The position numbers were made by a program, and so were the translations under genes. Positions 9,199-16,197 of a DNA stretch of 50,805 nt are shown in pieces. This stretch comes from Janibacter terrae NBRC 107853. Its GTDB lineage: Bacteria > Actinomycetota > Actinomycetes > Actinomycetales > Dermatophilaceae. The notes under the pieces were generated by a model. It was not told where the DNA came from. It saw only the letters and a program-made list of their open reading frames with translations, and did not search any database. The stretch covers positions 1-50,805 of the forward strand of contig NZ_BCUV01000008.1 of assembly GCF_001591405.1 (NCBI RefSeq), written 5' to 3'. The stretch's first letter is position 1, and each line of letters begins with the position of its first letter.

Positions 9199-9923
9199 GA
9201 CGCCGGCTTGATGACGTAGCCCGCGCCGCGCTTGGTGTGGATCATCGGCGCACGCCCGGCGTCGACCTTCTTGCGCAGGTAGGAGATGTACAGCTCGACG
9301 ACGTTGGCCTGCCCGCCGAAGTCGTAGTCCCACACGCGGTCGAGGATTTGTGCCTTGGACAGCACCCGCCGAGGGTTGCGCATGAGGTAGCGCAGCAGCT
9401 CGAACTCGGTCGCCGTCAGCTCGATCTCGGCACCGCCGCGCACGACCTCGCGGCTGTCCTCGTCGAGGGTGAGGTCACCGACGACGAGCAGGGACGAGCC
9501 CTCGTCGGTGCTCACGGCCGTGCGGCGCATGAGGGCCCGGAGGCGGGCGACGACCTCCTCGAGGGAGAAGGGCTTGGTCACGTAGTCGTCCCCACCCGCG
9601 GTGAGCCCGGCGATGCGGTCCTCGACGGAGTCGCGGGCGGTGAGGAAGAGGACCGGCACCTCGGGCTCGTCGGCGCGCATGCGCCGCAGGACCTCCATGC
9701 CGTCGAAGTCCGGGAGCATCATGTCGAGCACGACCGCGTCCGGCCCGAAGTCGCGGGCCGCGCGGACCGCCTCGGTGCCGCTGCCCGCGGTCCGCACGTC
9801 CCACCCTTCGTACCGCAGAGCCATGGCGATGAGCTCGGTGAGGTTGACCTCGTCGTCGACGACGAGCACCCGGACGGGTGAGCCGTCGGGTCGGGTGAGC
9901 GAGGGCGCGGTCCGGGCGGTCAT
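9195..9923 (-). CDS. OmpR/PhoB-family response regulator
   Basis: The 242-aa regulator has an N-terminal receiver (acidic pair VVDDE, phosphoacceptor Asp67 in VVLDMMLPDFDG, Lys117 in YVTKPFS) and a C-terminal winged helix DNA-binding domain with ELTATEFELLRYL and the GAGY wing. The ATG at 9923 is the first good start; upstream frame continuity into the integrase region is accidental. It is transcribed first, with the kinase directly downstream. It is TrcR-like; its targets are unknown. Confidence 0.92.
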   Translation of the reverse strand: MTARTAPSLTRPDGSPVRVLVVDDEVNLTELIAMALRYEGWDVRTAGSGTEAVRAARDFGPDAVVLDMMLPDFDGMEVLRRMRADEPEVPVLFLTARDSVEDRIAGLTAGGDDYVTKPFSLEEVVARLRALMRRTAVSTDEGSSLLVVGDLTLDEDSREVVRGGAEIELTATEFELLRYLMRNPRRVLSKAQILDRVWDYDFGGQANVVELYISYLRKKVDAGRAPMIHTKRGAGYVIKPAS

Positions 9924-10082
9924 GGACCCATCCAACCGGGCTCGACCACACGCCCGCCATGCGTCCGCTGTGCATCTGCTGTGGACGAAGGGGGCCAGCA
10001 GCGCGCCGTGTGGCGCCGATTTCGCTGCTCGGCAGCGAGCAGGTACTCTCTTCACTTGTCGCCGAGCACAGCCCGGCGGAGA

Positions 10083-10155
10083 GCGCCCGTAGCTCAACGG
10101 ATAGAGCATCTGACTACGGATCAGAAGGTTAGGGGTTCGAATCCCTTCGGGCGCA
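10083..10155 (+). tRNA. tRNA-Arg (anticodon ACG), integration target
   Basis: Acceptor GCGCCCG (10083-10089) pairs with CGGGCGC (10148-10154), discriminator A. The anticodon loop CTACGGA has ACG at 10116-10118. Bases from 10114 onward are part of the 117-bp att repeat, so the 3' part of this functional tRNA was supplied or restored by the integrated element. Its A34 is the expected substrate of the TadA encoded at 44.7 kb. Confidence 0.96.
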
Positions 10156-10230
10156 CTCTGTGTTGAGACAGACGGAACAGGCCCTGCCAGCGGAGACGCG
10201 GCAGGGCCTGACTCGTTCCCGGGCCTCCGG
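10114..10230 (+). repeat. attL: 117-bp direct repeat at the left edge of the integrated element
   Basis: Bases 10114-10230 are identical to 21244-21360. The repeat covers the tRNA-Arg from its anticodon loop to the 3' end plus 75 bp downstream, including the terminator hairpin. The sequences differ immediately outside on both sides (A/C at the left, C/T at the right), which fixes the ends. Confidence 0.93.
10178..10210 (+). terminator. Hairpin terminator of tRNA-Arg (inside attL)
   Basis: CAGGCCCTGCC (10178-10188) pairs perfectly with GGCAGGGCCTG (10200-10210), with an 11-nt loop. An identical copy lies in attR at 21308-21340. Confidence 0.85.
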
Positions 10231-10253
10231 CGGACCACGACGGCGACGGCCAC

Positions 10254-10273
10254 TGACAGCAGCCGTGACAGCA
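10254..10273. promoter_or_regulatory. Candidate integrase arm-type sites near attL
   Basis: Two direct copies of TGACAGCA (10254-10261 and 10266-10273) are separated by GCCG. The same pair with the same 4-nt spacing recurs at 21131-21150 near attR, just inside the other end. Paired short repeats inside both att sites are how tyrosine integrases mark their arm sites. Confidence 0.55.
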
Positions 10274-10300
10274 ACTGGGCGACTCGCCCCTGCTGGATCA

Positions 10301-11432
10301 TCAGCCGAACACCCCGTCGAGAGCATCTGCCGCCGACCGCAGTGCCGAGGGCATGACGTGACCGTAGAGGTCCGTCGTCATGCTCATCTGGGAGTGGCCG
10401 AGGACCTCCATCACCACGCGCGGCGAGACCCCCTGCGCCAGCAGCAAGGACGCGCACGTGTGCCGGAGGTCGTGGAACCGGATCCGTCGCAGGCCGGCTC
10501 GAGCGATCGCCTCGTCGAGGAAGCGATTGAGATTGCGCGGCTCGATCATCGTCCCCTTCGACGTCGTGAAGACCAACCCCGCGTCGTGCCACGAGGTCGC
10601 TTCTGCTCGCTCCAGCTCCTGGGCCGTCCGATGCTGCCGAAGGGTGTCCACGAGCACCCGGGGGAGGGGCAGCGTGCGCCGACTGCGTGCCGTCTTCGGC
10701 GAGCCCCGTCACCAGACCCACACCCTTGCCGAGCCGCTGCACCGTCGCCCGAACGCGCAGCACGCCGACGTCGAGGTCGACGTCCTGCCACCGCAGGGCG
10801 AGCAGCTCTCCCTTGCGCAGTCCGAGGGCGACACCCACGGCGAAGAGGGGGCGCAGCCGGTGCCCCTCGAGCGAGGTCAGGAACTGACCTGCCTCGTCCG
10901 CGGTCCACGGGACGACCTCCTCCCGCTCGACGCGAGGTCCCTTGACCAGGGCCGCGACGTTGCGGTGGATCAGCTGATCGCGTTCTGCATCCGCAAGCAT
11001 CGAGCGCAGCACCGCCCGGCTCAGCTGCACCGTTCGGGCCGAGACGCCGGACTCGGAGACAGCCAGCAGTAAGTTCCGCACGTGTTGCGGGGACAGCGCG
11101 ACCAGCCGCTGACGCCCGATGTTCGGCAGGACATGCCGGTCGAGGACCCAGCGGTAGTTGCTGACCGTCGCGGGCTTGAGCCCCGACGACCCCAGCCGTT
11201 CGAGCCAGGACTGCGCGTACTGCTGCACCGTCACCTCGACGGGTGCGGCGGGGATGTGCTTCCGGTTCAGGCTGAGCAAGTCGGCCACCTTGCCGGCCAC
11301 CTCGGCACGGGTCCTGCCGTAGACCTGTCGTCGCTGCCGGCCACCCTCGCGGTTCAGCACGTAGACCGCGCCGGTCCAGCGTCCGTCCTTGCGCTGGTAG
11401 ATGGACCCTTCGCCGTTGGCCCGGCGGCTCAT
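10301..11432 (-). pseudogene. int: Tyrosine-recombinase integrase, frameshifted
   Basis: The intact reading would be about 376 aa: an N-terminal arm-binding region (GEGSIYQRKDGRWTGAVYV), a SAM-like core-binding domain and a catalytic domain. The first arginine is in ALGLRKGELLALRW, HDLRHT supplies H-x-x-R, LGHSQ the next histidine and TTDLYGHV the nucleophile tyrosine. The frame breaks in the C run at 10704-10707. Removing one base converts the out-of-frame reading to VTGSPKTARSRRTLPLPRVL, which joins both halves. The ATG overlaps the xis stop (ATGA). Either the element is stuck or this is a sequence error in a 4-base run. Confidence 0.88.
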
Positions 11433-11623
11433 GCTCGGGACCACTCGTCGGAGACCGCGGCCACGTATTCGTGCACCGCGGAGACCGGGATGCGACGCAG
11501 TCGACCGATCTTCACGCTGGGCAGTCGGTTCATCCGGATCAGGTCATAGACCGCGGACTTTCCGACGTTCAGCACCTCGGCCGCTTCGGCCACCGTCATC
11601 AACAGCTTCTCTGTCATGGTCAT
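11429..11623 (-). CDS. xis: Excisionase-like helix-turn-helix protein
   Basis: Small basic protein of 64 aa with an AlpA/MerR-like DNA-binding fold: MTVAEAAEVLNVGKSAVYDL is the helix-turn-helix, followed by RMNRLPSVKIGRLRRIP, the wing of excisionases. Its start overlaps the rep stop (ATGA) and its own stop overlaps the int start (ATGA), so rep-xis-int form one translationally coupled operon. An internal ATG at 11617, better spaced from AAGGG, is an alternative start. It is expected to bend attachment-site DNA and steer int toward excision. Confidence 0.85.
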   Translation of the reverse strand: MTMTEKLLMTVAEAAEVLNVGKSAVYDLIRMNRLPSVKIGRLRRIPVSAVHEYVAAVSDEWSRA

Positions 11624-12481
11624 CCCTTTGTCTCTAGTCCACTTCGGGTCACGCGTCGTTGGGCTTTCCACAGGTCGTACTCGCGGGTGCGGGCGGCGAC
11701 GGCCAGGGCCATTGCTTCTTCGGTGTGGTCGCGCCAGCCGGTGCCGATGTAGGTCCAGGCGCCGACGACCTGGGTGGTTTCGTCTGCGTCCTCGGCGAGC
11801 AGGCGTGCTTCGAGGTCGCGGGTGTCGATCGGGGTGCCGGTGCGGCGGGACTCGGCGGCGAGTTCTTGCCAGCGGGACCTTGCGCGGCGAAGGGCGCCGA
11901 GGGTGATGGAGTAGCGGCGGGACTTGGTGCCGAAGTGGCCGCGAAAGCCCAGGCAGCGCACCCACTGGCTCATGCGTTGGTAGTCGTGGTCGACGTGGTG
12001 GAAGGTTGCGGCTCGCTGCGCCATCTTGCGGCATTCCCGTTTGAGGGCGAGGAGGTGGGGGCGTCCTTGGCCGTGGCCGTGCAGGCTCGAGGAGTCCTTG
12101 GTGGAGTACTTCGCGAGGTAGCCGGCGACCTGGTCGGGGGTCAGCGGTCCGGTCGGGTCGTCGGTGCGGGACCCGGCGCGTACGGTGCGGGCGTCGACCT
12201 GGGCGCCGAAGGCCAGCACGCGTGGACTGTCGTCGTGGTCGACGGGTTCGGCGAGGGCGGTCACGGTGGGCACGACGTCGCGGACCAGGCCAGCCAGGGC
12301 GTGGCCGGTCAGCGAGGGGGGCGCGGGGGAGCCGGTGCCGCCGGCGGCGGGTCCATCCAGGCGGATCAGGGCGTGGAAGTGCACCAGTCCGCGGCTTTGG
12401 TACTCGGCGACCTTGGCGTACTGGATGCAGGCGTGCTCGTTCAGGCGTGTGTCGGGCACGGCCAGGTGGCGGGCGATGCCG
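11620..12481 (-). pseudogene. RepSA-like replication initiator, 3' part (split by IS3)
   Basis: This is the C-terminal ~286 residues of the rep gene. Deleting the IS3 element and one GCCG duplicate fuses it in frame with the part at 15268-15957, giving FTIALRRG-IARHLAVPDT and about 515 aa in all. VHFHALIRLDG is the HUH metal motif of rolling-circle initiators, and VAGYLAKYSTKDS holds the candidate catalytic tyrosine. It belongs to the pSAM2 RepSA type, which starts rolling-circle replication of the excised circle. It is probably inactive in this state. Confidence 0.85.
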
Positions 12482-12534
12482 TGAAGCGCCCCAGGTTTGA
12501 TGCCGCTCCTGTTTGAGTCCAGGAGGATGAGCAC

Positions 12535-12846
12535 ATGCCGAAGAAGATTGATCCCGAGTTGCGGGCTCGAGCTGTGAGGTTGGTGATCGAGCACCGGCAG
12601 GAGTACCCGTCGATGACCGAGGCGATGGTCGCGGTGTCGAAGCAGCTGAACGTTTCGCGGGAGTCGGTACGGCGCTGGGTCGCCCAGGCGGACATCGACG
12701 CGGGCCGTCGGGAGGGGACCACGACGCAGGAGTCTGAGGAGATCAAGAAGTTGAGGGCCGAGAACCGGCGGTTGCGCGAGGACGTGGCCGTGCTGAAAGC
12801 GGCGACGACTTTCTTCGCGGGGGAACTCGACCCCCGCAACCGCTGA
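12535..12846 (+). CDS. IS3-family transposase OrfA
   Basis: The 103-aa OrfA has an N-terminal helix-turn-helix (MTEAMVAVSKQLNVSRESV, then RRWVAQADID) that binds the IS ends and a C-terminal leucine-zipper-like coiled coil (EEIKKLRAENRRLREDVAVL). OrfB lies in the -1 frame directly after, as expected for IS3 elements that make OrfAB by programmed -1 frameshifting. Confidence 0.9.
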   Translation: MPKKIDPELRARAVRLVIEHRQEYPSMTEAMVAVSKQLNVSRESVRRWVAQADIDAGRREGTTTQESEEIKKLRAENRRLREDVAVLKAATTFFAGELDPRNR

Positions 12847-13613
12847 TCATGGGATTCATCGACACCATGAGAAGCCAGGGCCACGCGGTCGAGTCGATCT
12901 GCCGGGTGCTGCGCGAGCAGGGCTGTCAGGTTGCCGCGCGGACCTACCGCAGCTGGAAGAGCGTCGGGCGGGCCGTAGCCACACGGACCGTCACCGACGC
13001 CCAGGTCATGGACGCGGTGCGCGATATCGCTTGGACCACCGACCAGCCGACCAGCACGGCCGCAGCAAGTTGACTCCGGAGGGGCTGTACGGGCGCCGGA
13101 AGATGAGCGCCTACATACGTCGCACCGTCATCGCCGACGCCTCGTTCGGGTCGGTGGATCGGGCGATGCGCACCCTTGGTCTGGTCGGCGTGCGGCGTGA
13201 CAAAGGCGTTCGGACCACGATCCCGGCCAAGGACGGCATCCGGGCCGGTGACCTGCTCGATCGTGACTTCACCGCCGAGGCACCCAACCGGGTGTGGGTC
13301 ACCGACTTCACGTATGTCAGGACGTGGGCGGGCTTCACCTATGTCGCGTTCATCGTCGATGTCTACGCCCAACGGATCGTGGCCTGGCACGCTGCGACGA
13401 CCAAGCAGACCGATCTGGTGATGGTCCCGCTGCGGATGGCGATTTGGCAGCGCGGCCGTGAGGGACGCCTGGCGGATCCCGGCCAGTTGATCCACCACTC
13501 GGATGCCGGGTCGCAATACACGAGTCTGCGGCTGACGGAACATCTTGCCCTTGAGCAGATCCGCCCCTCGATCGGGTCGGTCGGCGATGCCTACGACTGC
13601 GAGCATCGTGACT

Positions 13614-13790
13614 GCGCCACCACCTGGGGTCTGACCCTTGCTTATGACCGGCCCTGCGGGTGCCCTCGCGTTGACGTGTCGGCCCCGGGTGGTGGCGTTC
13701 ACCAGGCTGCTGGCCGGGTGGGCAGTGACCTGATAGGAGCCTGACTCGACCAGGGCCTCATCGCAGTCCTGTCCGCCCACTCCGGCCAGC
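13614..13790 (+). ncRNA. Candidate IS110 bridge RNA (target loop then donor loop)
   Basis: Two long stem-loops. The first has CGCCACCACCTGGGG (13615-13629) pairing with CCCCGGGTGGTGGCG (13683-13697), 15 bp with one G-U. Its loop holds GCTTATGAC (13640-13648), matching target left GCCTACGAC with two wobble-tolerated differences, and CGCGTTG (13667-13673), complementary to target right CAACGCG. The second has GCTGGCCGG plus GTGGGC (13709-13723) pairing with GCCCAC plus CCGGCCAGC (13775-13790, one bulge). Its loop holds ATAGGAGC (13733-13740), identical to the element's right end 15002-15009, and TCGCAGTC (13761-13768), the complement of GACTGCGA at the left junction. This is the target-loop/donor-loop order of known bridge RNAs. 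Confidence 0.78.
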
Positions 13791-13840
13791 TGAGCCATGG
13801 ACAGCCCGCCCGGAAAGTGCGAGAGAGGATCCACAGCCCG

Positions 13841-14986
13841 ATGCCCAGCATGCAGCTTCGGCGTGACGATGTCATCGTCGGCGTCGACACCCACAAGGAC
13901 AACCACGTAGCGGTCGCGATCGACGGCTTTGGCGGCCGGCTCGGCGACATCGTCGTGCCCACCACCATCGCCGGGTTTGAGGAGCTCCTCGCCTTCTGTC
14001 TGGCCTTCGTCGGGTCGGCCGGTCGGCTGATCGGGTTCGGCGTCGAGGGCACCGGCTCCTACGGGGTCGGCTTGGCGCGCTACCTGCGCAACCACGGTCA
14101 CGACGTCCACGAGATCGCCCGCCCAGCACGGGCCGCGGAACGTCGACTCGCAGGGAAGAACGACACCATCGATGCCGAGCACGCTGCACGCCAGCTCCTG
14201 GCTGGGCACGGGCTGTCGACACCCAAGACCGCCGACGGCGCGGTCGAAACGATCAGGCTGGTCAAGATCGCCTACGACGGTGCCGTTCAAGCGCGGACAA
14301 CCGCGATGATCACGCTCAAGGCGACCCTCGCGACCGGGAGCGAGGCGTTGCGGGCGGAGCTGGAGACGCTCACCGACCACAAGCTGATCCTCGCGTGCGC
14401 GGCGCTGGAGGGTCCGACTCCACTGCCGCCCGTGCGCCGTGGCGCACCTGCCGTTGTTGTGCCGGGCGACCCGGATGTGGCGATGCGACACGTGCTGTCC
14501 TCGATGGCGAAGCGTTGGCTGGCGCTGCACGAGGAGGCCAAGGCTCACGCCGCATCAATGAAGGCACTCACTGCGGCCGCTGCGCCCCAGCTCGTCGAGG
14601 CCGTCGGCGTCGGCTACGACACTGCGGCACAGATGCTGATCACCGCCGGCGACAACGCCAACCGGATCAAGTCCGAGGCAGCGTTTGCCAAGATGTGTGG
14701 CGCGTGCCCGATCCCGGCTGGATCCGGCAAGACCAACAGCCGGCACCGTCTGTACCGCGGCGGGAACCGGCAGGCCAACGCCGCGCTGTATCGCGTGGTC
14801 ATCGTGCGCATGCGCTGGCATCAGCCGACGATCGACTACGTGGCCCGTCGCACCGCCGAGGGCATGTCGAAGCGGGAGATCATCCGGTGCCTGAAGCGGT
14901 ACCTCGCTCGCGAGCTCTTCCGCCTGCTGCCGGCCCCGGACGCCATCGCCAAGCCCGTTAATGGAGAGCTCGAAATCGCGGCCTGA
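13841..14986 (+). CDS. IS110-family transposase (DEDD recombinase)
   Basis: About 381 aa. The N-terminal DEDD RuvC-like domain shows VIVGVDTHKDNHVAVAID (first Asp), FGVEGTGSYGVGLARYL (Glu) and LAGKNDTIDAEHAARQL (Asp-Asp). The C-terminal Tnp_20 domain includes GVGYDTAAQMLITAGDN and a serine-containing stretch (GACPIPAGSGKTNSRHRLYR) expected to supply the catalytic serine. It works with the bridge RNA to join donor and target. The start is uncertain: ATG 13841 follows GAGAGAGG, GTG 13817 would add eight residues. It appears intact. Confidence 0.9.
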   Translation: MPSMQLRRDDVIVGVDTHKDNHVAVAIDGFGGRLGDIVVPTTIAGFEELLAFCLAFVGSAGRLIGFGVEGTGSYGVGLARYLRNHGHDVHEIARPARAAERRLAGKNDTIDAEHAARQLLAGHGLSTPKTADGAVETIRLVKIAYDGAVQARTTAMITLKATLATGSEALRAELETLTDHKLILACAALEGPTPLPPVRRGAPAVVVPGDPDVAMRHVLSSMAKRWLALHEEAKAHAASMKALTAAAAPQLVEAVGVGYDTAAQMLITAGDNANRIKSEAAFAKMCGACPIPAGSGKTNSRHRLYRGGNRQANAALYRVVIVRMRWHQPTIDYVARRTAEGMSKREIIRCLKRYLARELFRLLPAPDAIAKPVNGELEIAA

Positions 14987-15267
14987 TCGACTTGACGATC
15001 TATAGGAGCATCAACGCGCTGATGGAGACGATCAACGGCTTGTACAAGGCCGAGTGCATCCGCACCACCGTCTTCCACGACGGGCCGTTCAAGAGCATCG
15101 CGGACGTCGAGTACGCCACCGCCGGCTGGGTCGACTGGTACAACGCCCGACGGCTCCACAGCTCGCTGGGCCACATCCCGCCCATCGAGTACGAGCACGC
15201 CCACTACGCTGCCCTCAACCCCGAGCCGCAGCCCGTATGAGAGCGGCAGAGAACCTGGGGCGCTTCA

Positions 15268-15957
15268 GCCGCGGCGCAGGGCGATGGTGAATCGTCGCCA
15301 CAGCTCGGGGGCGTGCCACTGCCACATCACCGCGGAGGCCGTGTCGTGGCACTCGTTGCACAGCGGTGACCCGGTGACCTCGTCCTGTTCGTCGTGGGTG
15401 CGGGTGCACCAGGTGGGTTGGCCGTGGGGGCAGCGGGTGCGGGCCTGGGGTCGTCGGGGTCGGCAGGGGCGGCCGTGGCGGTGGCCGTGGACGGGCCCGA
15501 AGGAGGGGGCGGTGAGGGTGACGAAGAGCAGCGGGTTGTCGCGGACCTGGTCGGGGACGGTCTTGCCGCCGTTGATGCCGGCGTGGATCAGGGCGTAGGT
15601 GTCGCGGGCGTAGACCCGGGAGCAGGACGGGCAGATCGAGGCGCGGCGGTTGCCGCAGGGGCGGTGCAGGACCCCGAAGGGCAGGTCCCGGGTGTCGAAG
15701 GTGGAGATGACTTGCCCGGTGGTGGTGTCGACGGTGAGGGAGGATCCGGCCAGTCGGACGGGGTGGGCGCAGTTGCCGGTGGCGGCCAGGGCGTCGAAGA
15801 AGGCGTCCATCGTGCCGTCGCGCATGCGGGAGGCGATCAGCTGCGCGGACTGGGGGCGGGCCAGGGCCGGGAGGTCGAGTGGGGTGTCTTCGCCGTAGCC
15901 GGGGAAGTGATCCCCCCGGGCCAGGTCGGGGGAGGGTGACGCGGTGGTGGTGTGCAC
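15268..15957 (-). pseudogene. RepSA-like replication initiator, 5' part (split by IS3)
   Basis: N-terminal 230 residues of rep from GTG 15957, with GGAGGG about 5 nt upstream. It shows the zinc-finger-like RPCGNRRASICPSCSRVYA and a second cysteine cluster toward the end (PLCNECHD), typical of RepSA proteins of actinomycete integrative elements. Without the IS the frame runs directly into the 3' part at 12477. As it stands it ends in a TGA within the IS3 end. Confidence 0.85.
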
Positions 15958-15974
15958 GATCCCTCCGATCAGAA

Positions 15975-16026
15975 GGGTGTGCCGCGTGAACGGTGGTGCT
16001 GGCCTTGGGGTTCACGCGACACACCC
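15975..16026. promoter_or_regulatory. Large inverted repeat just upstream of rep, candidate replication origin or operator
   Basis: GGGTGTGCCGCGTGAAC (15975-15991) pairs with GTTCACGCGACACACCC (16010-16026), 17-bp arms with one mismatch and an 18-nt loop. It begins 18 bp before the rep start. Strong dyads beside HUH initiators are typical of nicking sites or repressor operators; which one cannot be told. Confidence 0.5.
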
Positions 16027-16197
16027 AGACTGTGGGGGAGCGCGGCAAAAAGAGTGAGAGGTCCGACGCCGCAAGGCCGCTCAACGCCGGTCGCACCGCC
16101 ACATGGGGGCGGGTGCAGGGCGCGGATCCAGTCGAGTGGTTGTAGCGGCCATCTGTGATGCGAGCGCACTGGGCCCGAGGTGGGGAGCCGACCCCCA

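Larger units (their letters stand above)
13598..15011 (+). mobile_element. IS110-family insertion sequence nested in IS3 orfB
   Basis: The element lies between GCCTACGAC (target left, ending 13597) and AACGCGCTG (target right, from about 15013); the base C is shared, so the ends are good to about 2-3 nt. There are no terminal inverted repeats, as expected for IS110. It has a ~240-nt noncoding left end before the recombinase gene and a very short right end, the layout of the IS110 subgroup that encodes its bridge RNA on the left. GAGCATC occurs near both ends. Confidence 0.85.
12849..15240 (+). pseudogene. IS3-family transposase OrfB, broken by an 8-bp duplication and an IS110 insertion
   Basis: Segments are recognisable as an rve-type DDE transposase: VWVTDFTYVRTWAGF (first Asp), HHSDAGSQYTSLRLTE (second Asp) and, past the insertion, NALMETINGLYKAEC (catalytic Glu) ending WYNARRLHSSLGHIPP. 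Two lesions: CCGACCAG is tandemly duplicated at 13039-13046/13047-13054, shifting the frame inside WTTDQHGRSKLTPEG, and the IS110 element separates ...GDAYD from NALMET.... Neither OrfB nor an OrfAB fusion can be made, so the IS3 cannot move by itself. Confidence 0.88.
12482..15267 (+). mobile_element. IS3-family insertion sequence interrupted by an IS110-family element
   Basis: The terminal inverted repeats begin TGAAGCGCCCCAGGTT at 12482 and, on the minus strand, at 15267; a further TGCCGCTC matches after a 3-nt difference. The flanks carry a 4-bp target duplication, GCCG, at 12478-12481 and 15268-15271. Without the nested IS110 (~1.41 kb) it is about 1.37 kb, normal for the family. It was inserted into rep in the opposite orientation. 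Confidence 0.92.

Noticed and set aside
10160-10945. Plus-strand frame across attL and the integrase
   Set aside because: It starts in the tRNA terminator repeat and is antisense to int; the same opening peptide appears at attR only because the 117 bp are duplicated.
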